Below, piece after piece: positions 1 through 6,630 of a stretch of 36,513 nucleotides of DNA (within the stretch, counting starts at the first letter, position 1; each line of letters begins with the position of its first letter). The stretch comes from Methanothrix harundinacea (GTDB taxonomy: Archaea > Halobacteriota > Methanosarcinia > Methanotrichales > Methanotrichaceae): the NCBI GenBank assembly GCA_002502785.1, contig DAQG01000072.1, positions 1 through 36,513 on the forward strand. The letters run 5' to 3'. The notes under the pieces are model-generated. The model did no database searches and was not told the DNA's origin. It was given only the letters and a program-made list of their open reading frames with translations. The position numbers were made by a program, and so were the translations under genes.

Positions 1-389
1 TCACATTCGGCACGCTGCCTGTCCGCCCCTAAAAATGGGTAAAAGTAATGCCTTGTTAAGTGTTTTTTATTAGAACATATTTGCTCATATCTTTTCTCAA
101 AAACGCTCTTTATTTCCTGCACGGCTATAAGATTATCAAAGATGTCATCTTCTATTATCGAGTGGTGTATCCCATCGATTATGACGCCCAGTATAGTACC
201 TATAATGAGAACGAATCCTACGAAACTGATCAACCCTGCGAAGTCCTCAATTACCCAGGTAGTGAGATTTTTGGGACTCCAGAGATCCATGAGCATGAAT
301 AGGGATATCGCGGAGAAGAACCCAGGAAAGGTATGTGATAACAGCTCCTTGAACTCAAACTGTGAAGGAATCGATATACCATCTGCCAT
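1..389 (-). CDS. Hypothetical membrane protein, 3' end cut by window edge
   Basis: An open reading frame starts at the ATG at 387-389 and runs off the left edge without a stop (129 codons visible). It is preceded by a good Shine-Dalgarno sequence (GGAAGGTG, 6 nt before the ATG) and a TATA-like box at 435-442, so it is a real gene rather than chance. The protein has two hydrophobic stretches, about residues 20-37 and 50-73, the second rich in Gly, Ile and Val, then a charged soluble tail ending in an Arg/Cys-containing stretch at the edge. I do not recognise the family. A two-helix membrane protein is all that can be said. The plus-strand frames over the same stretch have no comparable start signals and look like shadows. 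Confidence 0.7.
   Translation of the reverse strand, partial: MADGISIPSQFEFKELLSHTFPGFFSAISLFMLMDLWSPKNLTTWVIEDFAGLISFVGFVLIIGTILGVIIDGIHHSIIEDDIFDNLIAVQEIKSVFEKRYEQICSNKKHLTRHYFYPFLGADRQRAEC
2..20 (+). repeat. 19-bp repeat at left edge, inverted copy at right edge
   Basis: CACATTCGGCACGCTGCCT at 2-20 reappears as its exact reverse complement at 36495-36513. On the left it lies inside the reading frame of the partial membrane protein; on the right it is noncoding as far as seen. Confidence 0.9.
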
Positions 390-434
390 CTACAGCACCT
401 TCCAAGCTACTAATACATATAAGATATCTTGGCG

Positions 435-442
435 TTTATATC
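435..442 (-). promoter_or_regulatory. TATA-like box for the partial membrane protein gene
   Basis: On the minus strand the sequence GATATAAA lies about 46 nt before the ATG at 389. This fits an archaeal TATA box with a short leader containing the Shine-Dalgarno site. Assigned by position and sequence only. Confidence 0.4.
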
Positions 443-631
443 TGAATAATTTTATGAACATTCTTACCTCAAAACAATGTTTTCAGGTATGTACTCAGTG
501 AATAAAAGCCATAAGTTGTATAAATAATTTTTGTATAAGACGGGCTGAGACCGACAACCGAACATGCTTTCAAGTTATGAAACTCGGTTTCTCGAAGCCT
601 CGAAATTAAACCAAAATCAGAAACAACTACT

Positions 632-1291
632 TCAGCTACTTGGAGAAAGGCATTTTCCTTCCTCCGCCACAAGCCAGGCCGAGGCGTCGAGGAAGACACC
701 CTCGCCCAGGATCGCGTCGCCGGCTGACGCCACATCTTTCGCGCGCCTCGACCTCTTCTTCACCACTTCCATCGGCGGCTCGGGAAAGGTTACCGAAAGG
801 CTTCGGTGCTCCTCGACTATTCTTTCGATCTCTTGTTCGTCGACGAGGCCGATCCTGTCGATCACCTCCACCTGGCGCTGAAACCGATCGATCGCCTTTT
901 TTGATAGGTTCTCGATGAAGGGTATCGCCCCCTTCGACCCAACGATCCTCCCCTCTTCGTCGATGCCGTTTCTGTGAAGGGCCAGGATGGAATCGCCCGG
1001 AAGATGTCCCTTCGACTCCGCGCCGCAGATCAGGAGAAAACGGATGTTGGAGTTGGAGATGAGATTTGCTACCACCTTCTCCACACCGAGGTTCTCGGTC
1101 TTGCAGGGACCACAGATCGCCGCCCGCACCGCCCTTAAGTGGCTTGCAAGAGTCACCACCGCAATTCGCGATTCGGGATCTTCCAGCCGGTAATCCCCCC
1201 TTATCGGCGGCCAGCTTTGGGGGTCATAAGGCCGGTTTTGGGCGTCTTCGGTGCGATCATCATCTGAAACGACTGAATGCTCGCAGGTCAT
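632..1291 (-). CDS. Soluble MtrA-like corrinoid protein
   Basis: Homologue of subunit A of tetrahydromethanopterin S-methyltransferase, the corrinoid-binding subunit of the Na+-pumping Mtr complex. The core is clearly MtrA: WPPIRGDY and DPESRIAVVTLASH near residues 27-51, GPCKTENLGVEKVVANLIS near 61-79, and RFLLICGAESKGH near 84-96. His96 aligns with the cobalt-ligand His84 of Methanothermobacter MtrA. The family then continues with GAIPFIENL and ERFQRQV-like segments. At 219 residues it lacks the C-terminal membrane helix of true MtrA; its last 30 residues are soluble in character. No other mtr gene is nearby. It is therefore probably not the Mtr-complex subunit but a free-standing paralogue that binds a corrinoid and moves methyl groups in the cytoplasm. 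That role is inference. Confidence 0.85.
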   Translation of the reverse strand: MTCEHSVVSDDDRTEDAQNRPYDPQSWPPIRGDYRLEDPESRIAVVTLASHLRAVRAAICGPCKTENLGVEKVVANLISNSNIRFLLICGAESKGHLPGDSILALHRNGIDEEGRIVGSKGAIPFIENLSKKAIDRFQRQVEVIDRIGLVDEQEIERIVEEHRSLSVTFPEPPMEVVKKRSRRAKDVASAGDAILGEGVFLDASAWLVAEEGKCLSPSS

Positions 1292-1462
1292 CGAGGTCTT
1301 TATGGATTTACTGGTTTAAATGGTTTGATTGCTAATTTCGGGCAAATTTGCTACCAAGAGAGTTATATATGAAAAAGACGAAGCTGAATACTAATTTTGG
1401 AAGTTCGACGATCAGGAGAATCGGAAAGCTAACGGGTCGCAGAAGGCGAGGTAGACTTAAAA

Positions 1463-1879
1463 ATGGCATCTTACGAGGAGCGAATTCTCAAGGCGATAGA
1501 GGATTCCGAAGTTGGGCTGACCACCGTGGATGTGGCAAAGCAGGCTGGGATCAGCAAAACCACCGCCATAAAGTACCTTTCAGTTCTGAAATCTGAAGGC
1601 AAATGCCAGTTCGTGGAAGTCGGGCCCTCAAAGCTCTGGAGGTCCAACGAGCCCAAAGAGGTCGATGAACCCGCAAAAGATGTCGAATGTCTCGAAGAGG
1701 TCGAGGCCGCTCTGGTGAAGGGCGACGGCGAGGCACCTTCTGTAAAGTTCTCGGTGGTAGCCCAGCTCGAGGAGATTTCAGACGACGTGACCATCTCCAT
1801 GTCCTTCAAAGTTAAACCGGAGAAAGTCGGAACTTTCATGAACCTGATGAAGAAATGCGTCCATCAGACCGAGCCATAA
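1463..1879 (+). CDS. Winged-helix DNA-binding regulator
   Basis: A 138-residue protein whose first 65 residues form a winged helix-turn-helix: two helices, then VDVAKQAGISKTTAIKYLSV as the turn and recognition helix, then a short wing containing KLWR. The middle (residues about 66-95) is acidic linker. The C-terminal part (about 96-138) looks like a small alpha/beta domain and may sense a ligand or mediate dimer formation. The ATG is preceded by GAGGT about 10 nt upstream. It lies 101 bp before the GvpD/KaiC-like ATPase gene on the same strand, though that gene has its own TATA box. The target is unknown; a role with the neighbouring ATPase is possible. Confidence 0.75.
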   Translation: MASYEERILKAIEDSEVGLTTVDVAKQAGISKTTAIKYLSVLKSEGKCQFVEVGPSKLWRSNEPKEVDEPAKDVECLEEVEAALVKGDGEAPSVKFSVVAQLEEISDDVTISMSFKVKPEKVGTFMNLMKKCVHQTEP

Positions 1880-1938
1880 CAGATTCCGTCCGATTCCCCA
1901 ACGGCTGGGAACGCTGGTCTAACTATCGAAAATTAGCC

Positions 1939-1950
1939 TTATATATAATA
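1939..1950 (+). promoter_or_regulatory. TATA box of the GvpD/KaiC-like gene
   Basis: TTATATATAATA lies 31 nt before the ATG at 1981. With a start about 25 nt downstream the leader would be under 15 nt yet still hold the GGAG Shine-Dalgarno site at 1970-1973. It indicates that the ATPase gene is transcribed separately from the upstream regulator. Confidence 0.5.
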
Positions 1951-1980
1951 CGTGCTAACAACTAGCATTGGAGATTTGGA

Positions 1981-3360
1981 ATGCAAAATACGCGGATACC
2001 GTCTGAAATCCATGACTTCTTTCAAGTTGAAGAGGGCCAAACGCTTCTAATCAAGGGGTTGCCGGGCACAGGGAAGACGACCCTAGCTCTGGAGATTATG
2101 AACTCCGTCTGCAAGAAGATGAACGGGATGTACATATCCACCCGGGTTAATCCCCTCCGCGTCTACTCCATGTTCCCCTGGATTGACGAAATAATCCCAC
2201 CCAACAACGTGGTCAACGCCACCCAGAAAATGCTTCTCGAGAGCCTCAAGAACGTTGGCCAGGAGGGCTCGAGCTACGAGGTGGTTCTCGACTTCTTCAA
2301 GACATTTTTGGACCAGGCCGAAGACATGGACGACCCAATGATCGTCATAGACAGCTGGGATGCCATCATAAACTACACCGCCCACATCCTCGGTGACGCT
2401 CAGCACAGCCTCGAACAGAACATCTGCGAGTTCGCCCGGGACATGGGAATTCACCTGATATTCGTGAGCGAGTCGGCAGATTTGATGCCTCTTGACTACA
2501 TCGTCGACGGCGTCGTGACCCTCAAAAACGTCAGGATGGCCGCTCCGCTCTCCGGAGAAAACCGCCCCGAGGGTATGACGACCAGGTACGCACGAGAGAT
2601 CGAGCTGGATAAACTGAGGGGGGTGGAGATCAAGCAGAAGATATACACCTGTACGCTCCACGATGGAAGGTTCCGCTACTTCGAGCCAAGCCTAGAACGC
2701 ACAAACGCGCCGATCGGGATCGTAAGCGACGTGGACAGAATATCCGACCCCTGTGGGGACTGCATCTCCACCGGGATAAGCGACCTTGACCAGATCACCG
2801 GCGGGCTTGAGTTCGGGTCCTGCAACGTCCTCGAGATCGATCACGGGGTTGGGAAGAGGTATTATCAGGTGCTGACGGCTCTCGCTTCCAACTCGGTTAA
2901 GAACGGGAGAGCAGTTCACATCGTTCCGAGCATCGGCTACCAGCTCACCCCAAAAGACGTATTCGTACCCTCCAACGTCATGGTGCTGGAACCCGGAGGC
3001 GACCGCGACCAGTGGTATGAGACCCTCTTCAAGCACTGGGACCTCCTGAGAGAGAGGACAGCGCGGCCAATCCTCAACGTCATGGGCCTCGACTCGATGG
3101 AGTTCGCTTTCGGCTATGAGAGGATGCTCAACGCCACCAGCCGCATGTTTCAGAAATGGAAGGAGACGAGCGACGTCAACGTCGTGGTGGTGAAGTCGGG
3201 TCAGAAGAGCATCAGAATGACATCTCACATAGCCGATACCTATTTCGTGATCAAGGAGCTGAACGGGTGTCTCTGCATATACGGCCTGATACCCCGAACC
3301 GAGCCTCACTACATGGTCTCGGACGGAAAGAATGAACTTCAGCTTGTTCCAATAGTCTGA
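1981..3360 (+). CDS. GvpD/KaiC-like P-loop ATPase
   Basis: A 459-residue RecA-fold ATPase. The first half has a Walker A motif (KGLPGTGKTTLALEIM, about residues 25-40) and a Walker B-like strand (MIVIDSWDA, about 120-128). The second half starts with the KaiC-type signature GISDLDQITGGLEFGS (about 265-280), but its nucleotide loop is degraded (DHGVGKRY), so only the first domain should bind ATP. The architecture and length recall the archaeal GvpD family, which in haloarchaea represses gas vesicle genes with GvpE as partner. Methanogens carry several GvpD-like proteins and not all serve gas vesicles. The gene sits 26 kb from the gvp cluster and there is no GvpE-like gene in view. Regulatory ATPase is the safest call; a role in gas vesicle control is inference. 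Confidence 0.7.
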   Translation: MQNTRIPSEIHDFFQVEEGQTLLIKGLPGTGKTTLALEIMNSVCKKMNGMYISTRVNPLRVYSMFPWIDEIIPPNNVVNATQKMLLESLKNVGQEGSSYEVVLDFFKTFLDQAEDMDDPMIVIDSWDAIINYTAHILGDAQHSLEQNICEFARDMGIHLIFVSESADLMPLDYIVDGVVTLKNVRMAAPLSGENRPEGMTTRYAREIELDKLRGVEIKQKIYTCTLHDGRFRYFEPSLERTNAPIGIVSDVDRISDPCGDCISTGISDLDQITGGLEFGSCNVLEIDHGVGKRYYQVLTALASNSVKNGRAVHIVPSIGYQLTPKDVFVPSNVMVLEPGGDRDQWYETLFKHWDLLRERTARPILNVMGLDSMEFAFGYERMLNATSRMFQKWKETSDVNVVVVKSGQKSIRMTSHIADTYFVIKELNGCLCIYGLIPRTEPHYMVSDGKNELQLVPIV

Positions 3361-3453
3361 TCTGGTCTTCGAAATCCTGGGAGCCGTTGGATTCTGATAA
3401 TTCTGATCAATTTTCGGACTTCGATCCTCGAAAACATATCATCTCGGACCGAT

Positions 3454-3861
3454 TTACACCCAGCGTTCGCCCTCCGTCCTGATCTCCTTCTTCCAGAAAG
3501 GTGCCCTTCTCTTTATCTCTTCCAGAACGTGCTCGCACCCTCGAAAGGCCGCATGTCTGTGGGCAGCTGTGCAGACGATCAGGACAATGTCGTCCCCCAC
3601 AGAAAGGGTCCCGACCCTGTGGATTACGTCGACGGACTTCAGATCGAACATGTCCATCGCCTCCGTTCGGATCTTCTCCAGCTCTTCGAGGGCCACCTCC
3701 CGATAGGTCTCAACCTCCATCCCCGAAATTCCGTCGTCCCTGACGGTTCCTAGGAAAGTGACGACCGCTCCAGCATCGGGCCGTTTCAACCTTGCGACCA
3801 CCTTTTCGATGGAGAAATCCTTTTCAGAGATCTCGATCAAACTTTGCGCCTCCGGGGTCAT
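3454..3861 (-). CDS. moaE: Molybdopterin synthase catalytic subunit-like, MoaE
   Basis: A 135-residue MoaE-family protein. Molybdopterin synthase (MoaE with MoaD) adds two sulfurs to cyclic pyranopterin monophosphate to make the dithiolene of the Mo/W cofactor. Family marks are AVVTFLGTVRD near residue 32, the EVETYREVALEEL stretch, HRVGTLSVGD, the conserved AAHRHAAFRGCEHVLEEIK helix with catalytic-region residues, and the PFWKKEI...GERWV ending. Its start codon overlaps the stop of the upstream MoaD-like gene (ATGA), so the two are translationally coupled, as expected for partners. Tungsten or molybdenum formylmethanofuran dehydrogenase needs this cofactor in methanogens. It is the last gene of the minus-strand run that begins with ycaO. 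Confidence 0.92.
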   Translation of the reverse strand: MTPEAQSLIEISEKDFSIEKVVARLKRPDAGAVVTFLGTVRDDGISGMEVETYREVALEELEKIRTEAMDMFDLKSVDVIHRVGTLSVGDDIVLIVCTAAHRHAAFRGCEHVLEEIKRRAPFWKKEIRTEGERWV

Positions 3862-4136
3862 CCTCCAGAAAAGGGCGGCAGTAACGCCACCTCATCCCCC
3901 TCTTCCAGGATCGTCTTCTTAGGATCGGGAACATCGAGCCCCTTTCGGTTCCTGAGGACCGTCACCCCATCACCAACGGCCCCGTTAGAGCTCAATAAAT
4001 CTGCTCCGAGCTCTGGATAAGATGCAGAGATCGCATCCAAAAGATCCCTAATGGTGGAGCCCTCTTTCAGGTCGAGGCTGGTCTTCTCGCCCACGATATC
4101 CCTGAACTTCGCAAAGGCTCTCACCAGCACCTTCAT
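3858..4136 (-). CDS. MoaD-like sulfur carrier protein
   Basis: A 92-residue ubiquitin-fold protein (start MKVLVRAFAKFRDIVGE) ending in Gly-Gly (LLPPFSGG), the tail that an E1 enzyme adenylates and that then carries a thiocarboxylate. The ATG at 4136 overlaps the stop of the upstream DUF1894-like gene, and its own stop overlaps the moaE start; both overlaps support this start over a longer upstream frame. Placed directly before moaE it is the likely small subunit of molybdopterin synthase. A second Gly-Gly protein lies 1.6 kb upstream in the same run, so the operon holds two sulfur carriers and one E1. Which carrier feeds which pathway cannot be told from sequence. Confidence 0.88.
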   Translation of the reverse strand: MKVLVRAFAKFRDIVGEKTSLDLKEGSTIRDLLDAISASYPELGADLLSSNGAVGDGVTVLRNRKGLDVPDPKKTILEEGDEVALLPPFSGG

Positions 4137-4405
4137 CTCTTCGACCTCAACTTTTCGATCTCCTCTTTGCCCTCGATCCTCATCACGAAGGTCCCGTAGC
4201 AGGGCTTGGTGTAGGGGAAGATCACCTTGTCGTCCTCGATGCCGATAAGGAGCGGCGGCACCCCGATAAGGTAGGCGTTGAAGATCCTGTAGCCGGGCGG
4301 GACCTCGACGGTTTCCTTGAAGTTCTTTTTTATGTACTCTCTCGCCTCTTTGAAAGAGCACTGGGATAGGAGGATCTCGTACTTCATCTCCTCGATACAG
4401 CTCAA
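4133..4405 (-). CDS. DUF1894-like methanogen protein
   Basis: A 90-residue protein starting MSCIEEMKYEILLSQCSF. From memory it matches the DUF1894 family, small proteins found in methanogens and of unknown function. Visible features are two cysteines near the N-terminus (C3, C16), a predicted helix EAREYIKKNF, and a beta-rich middle with PPGYRIFN and PPLLIGIEDDKVIFPYTKPC. No signal peptide or membrane helix is present. Its start overlaps the stop of the E1-DUF1890 gene, and its stop overlaps the MoaD-like start. DUF1890 and DUF1894 next to each other and next to sulfur-transfer genes suggests a shared job in cofactor or protein sulfuration, but no reaction is known to me. Confidence 0.7.
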   Translation of the reverse strand: MSCIEEMKYEILLSQCSFKEAREYIKKNFKETVEVPPGYRIFNAYLIGVPPLLIGIEDDKVIFPYTKPCYGTFVMRIEGKEEIEKLRSKR

Positions 4406-5655
4406 TCGATCACCTCATCTATCAGCTTCTTCAGTGACATGGGGTCGTGGACGGCTTTTGCGACCAGCTTTCTGCAGTCGAACTCTACGGTCTTTTCCAG
4501 CTCTTCGGCGCCTCTCCCGAAGATCAGGACGAATAGCTCTGCCTTGGAGATGTAGCTCATGGTCCCAGCGTAGGTTATCCCGGCGTCGCTGTGGGCGAAG
4601 GCGAAACAGAGGTCGAAATCCATCTTACCCTCCGAGATAGAGCCGATGCACCGGTCGATGTTCATCGTCTCGCCGAGGTAGTGGCCCTCGGGGTCTGCAA
4701 ACTTCGTCAGCTTTAGGGCGGCTCCGGTTCCGGCCACCACCACCTCGTCTCCCCTCTTCCTCAGCCTGAAAGCCAGGTAGAGGGCGATGCTGGTTTGGAC
4801 CGGAACCTCGGGACAGCCCAGAAGGAGAAGAACCCTCCTCTTCCCGGACTTCATCTCCGACGCCGCATCACCAGAACTCTCAGAACTTTCCATGCCATAG
4901 CATCGGCGGCGAGCCTGCTTAAAGTTAGCTTGGACCTCACAGCAGTCCATACATCTGGGGTTTTTCTCGATCGGGATCTCGTCACATCTGGCACGGAGGC
5001 CGTCCCAGATGAGGAGCCTGCCACAGAGAAGCTCGCCCTTTCCCGTTAGGTACTTTATGACTTCTGAGGCCTGGATCGAGCCGATGACCCCACAGGTGGC
5101 GCCTATGGCGGGGCTCTTCTCTTTAGGAGGCGAGCGGGGGAATATGCATCGAAGACACGGCGTCGTTTTCGGGATGATGGTGGTGGCCTGACCGTCAAAA
5201 CCGGATATGGCCCCGTGGAAGAGGGGAACGCCCCTATCAAGGGCTGCCCTGTTGAGAAGGTACCTAGAAGAAAAGTTGTCGAGGGCGTCCACCACGATGT
5301 CAGCTTCTTTCACAAAGTCCGCCAGGTTATCCTCGTATGCAAACTCGACGACCGCCTCCACCTCTATTTCGGGGTTTAGGCCTTCGATCGTCTCGGCGGC
5401 GGAAACGGCCTTAGACCGTCCGATATCTCTCGTCCAGTGGAGGATCTGGCGGTTGAGGTTGCTCTCTTCGACGACGTCGCCGTCGATTATGATCAGCCGT
5501 CCTATCCCAGCGACGGCTAAATAGGTCGAAACCGAGGACCCGAGGCCTCCAGCTCCGACGATGAGGGCTGTCGCTCTCTTCAATCTCTTTTGGCCCTCAG
5601 CTCCGAAGAGCCTTATTTGCCGTTCGTACCTCGCATCCTCTGCCAAACCGAGCAT
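4402..5655 (-). CDS. E1-like (MoeB/ThiF) adenylyltransferase fused to DUF1890-like domain
   Basis: A single open frame encodes two domains. Residues about 1-240 are a MoeB/ThiF/HesA-type E1: nucleotide loop VGAGGLGSS (near 34), DGDVVEESNLNRQ with the ATP-site Asn and Arg, and two zinc Cys pairs (CLRC and CMDC). Such enzymes adenylate the Gly-Gly tail of a ThiS/MoaD carrier. After a linker of about 30 residues, residues about 272-417 resemble the methanogen family DUF1890 (VLLLLGCPEVPVQTSIALYL). No stop separates them; internal ATGs at 4893 and 4854 lack good Shine-Dalgarno sites. The start chosen is the ATG at 5655; a GTG at 5691 or an ATG at 5745, both possible, would add 12 or 30 residues, the latter overlapping the upstream gene. 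Whether the fusion is real or a lost stop codon needs read support. Confidence 0.85.
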   Translation of the reverse strand: MLGLAEDARYERQIRLFGAEGQKRLKRATALIVGAGGLGSSVSTYLAVAGIGRLIIIDGDVVEESNLNRQILHWTRDIGRSKAVSAAETIEGLNPEIEVEAVVEFAYEDNLADFVKEADIVVDALDNFSSRYLLNRAALDRGVPLFHGAISGFDGQATTIIPKTTPCLRCIFPRSPPKEKSPAIGATCGVIGSIQASEVIKYLTGKGELLCGRLLIWDGLRARCDEIPIEKNPRCMDCCEVQANFKQARRRCYGMESSESSGDAASEMKSGKRRVLLLLGCPEVPVQTSIALYLAFRLRKRGDEVVVAGTGAALKLTKFADPEGHYLGETMNIDRCIGSISEGKMDFDLCFAFAHSDAGITYAGTMSYISKAELFVLIFGRGAEELEKTVEFDCRKLVAKAVHDPMSLKKLIDEVID

Positions 5656-5701
5656 CTTCAGCCTCGAAATACCGGATATCGCATCGATCACAGGGCCAGC
5701 T

Positions 5702-5980
5702 TTAGCCCCCCACCACCGCCGGAAAGATCGCCACCTCGTCTCCATCCGCCAGGGCCGTCTCTGGGCCTTTCAGAGACTCAAAGTGTCTCCCGTTGACCAT
5801 CACGTTCACATCCTCCCTGATCTTGCCGGAGGCGTCGAAGATCTGGTCGATTAGGTCCGAGGACCTCGAAGCCAAGCTTTTCATGAGGTCGAAGACGTTG
5901 GATCCTTCGGGAAGATCGACCTCCATCTCACCGCCCAGAAGGTCTCTGAACCGTGCAAAGGCCTTCAATCTGATTATCAT
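5702..5980 (-). CDS. ThiS/MoaD-like sulfur carrier protein
   Basis: A 92-residue ubiquitin-like protein (MIIRLKAFARFRDLLGGEME) with a central VNVMVNGRH strand and the pattern LADGDEVAIFP before the terminal Gly-Gly. It is the second such carrier in this run and is about as long as the one before moaE, to which it is clearly related. It lies 2 bp downstream of the tfuA stop and directly before the E1 gene. This suggests it is charged by that E1. Because it adjoins ycaO-tfuA, it may supply sulfur for thioamide formation on methyl-coenzyme M reductase; that is inference, as is any choice between ThiS and MoaD as a name. Confidence 0.88.
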   Translation of the reverse strand: MIIRLKAFARFRDLLGGEMEVDLPEGSNVFDLMKSLASRSSDLIDQIFDASGKIREDVNVMVNGRHFESLKGPETALADGDEVAIFPAVVGG

Positions 5981-5982
5981 GG

Positions 5983-6630
5983 TTATCCTGCGATCTCCTT
6001 TATCCGTTTCAGGGCAAGTATGGCGTCATCTCTCTTGAGGTCTCCCTTTTCTTCCAAAAGGAACCTCCTAAAGCCCTCCCGCTGAGACTCGTCGAGGCCC
6101 TCTGCATCCTCCAAGATACGGTCATAGGTTCTCTGGGGAAAATAGAGGGACGAGGCAGCAGCGAGGATCTTCTCGCCTGCAGCAGAGTCGATGTACCCCT
6201 TCTCCATGGCGACCCTGATGTTATCCCTTATGTTGACCAGGGGCTCGGAGAGAGGGTTGAAGTTCACGGGGTCGAAGATGAGAGCCACCTCGTCGTCCGA
6301 TATGAGTACGCCTTCCCGATAGAGCCGGAATATCTCACCGACCCCCTCCATCCCGAAGGGATGAAGCTCAGCGGCTCTTAGAGCCCCCATGCTGGAGGCT
6401 CCGACGACCGCAACTCCCATCTCCAGGACGCTGAGAACCTCCTTGTGGGCGACGGCGCTGTCCTGGAAGAATACGCCGTCTATGAGCCCCACGATCCTTG
6501 CGCCCTCCTTTGCGGCCCTGAAGACGTCGCCCCTCTTGGCGGGAGGCCGATAGTCGGCCTTCAGGATCTCTTCGGCCCCGGCCCTATCGAGGCTTGGCCC
6601 GAGAAAGACGACGATGTCTCTTGATCTCAT
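5983..6630 (-). CDS. tfuA: TfuA-like partner of YcaO
   Basis: A 215-residue TfuA-family protein: VVFLGPSLDR at the N-terminus, VGLIDGVFFQ near 48, the signature GVAVVGASSMGALRAAEL near 72-90, and GEIFRLYREGVLISDDEVAL. In methanogens TfuA works with YcaO to convert a glycine of the McrA subunit of methyl-coenzyme M reductase to thioglycine, probably by bringing in or activating the sulfur donor. The start at 6630 overlaps the end of ycaO by 47 nt in another frame, and the sequence from this Met onward matches the family start, so the overlap seems genuine. Long overlap implies coupled translation of the two partners. Confidence 0.92.
   Translation of the reverse strand: MRSRDIVVFLGPSLDRAGAEEILKADYRPPAKRGDVFRAAKEGARIVGLIDGVFFQDSAVAHKEVLSVLEMGVAVVGASSMGALRAAELHPFGMEGVGEIFRLYREGVLISDDEVALIFDPVNFNPLSEPLVNIRDNIRVAMEKGYIDSAAGEKILAAASSLYFPQRTYDRILEDAEGLDESQREGFRRFLLEEKGDLKRDDAILALKRIKEIAG

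Noticed and set aside
60..501. Plus-strand small frames at the left edge
   Set aside because: They lie antisense to the minus-strand membrane protein gene, which has both a TATA box and a ribosome site.
4137..4361. N-terminal extension of the MoaD-like gene to 4361
   Set aside because: The extension is an out-of-frame reading of the DUF1894-like gene; the ATG at 4136 matches the family and the ATGA overlap.
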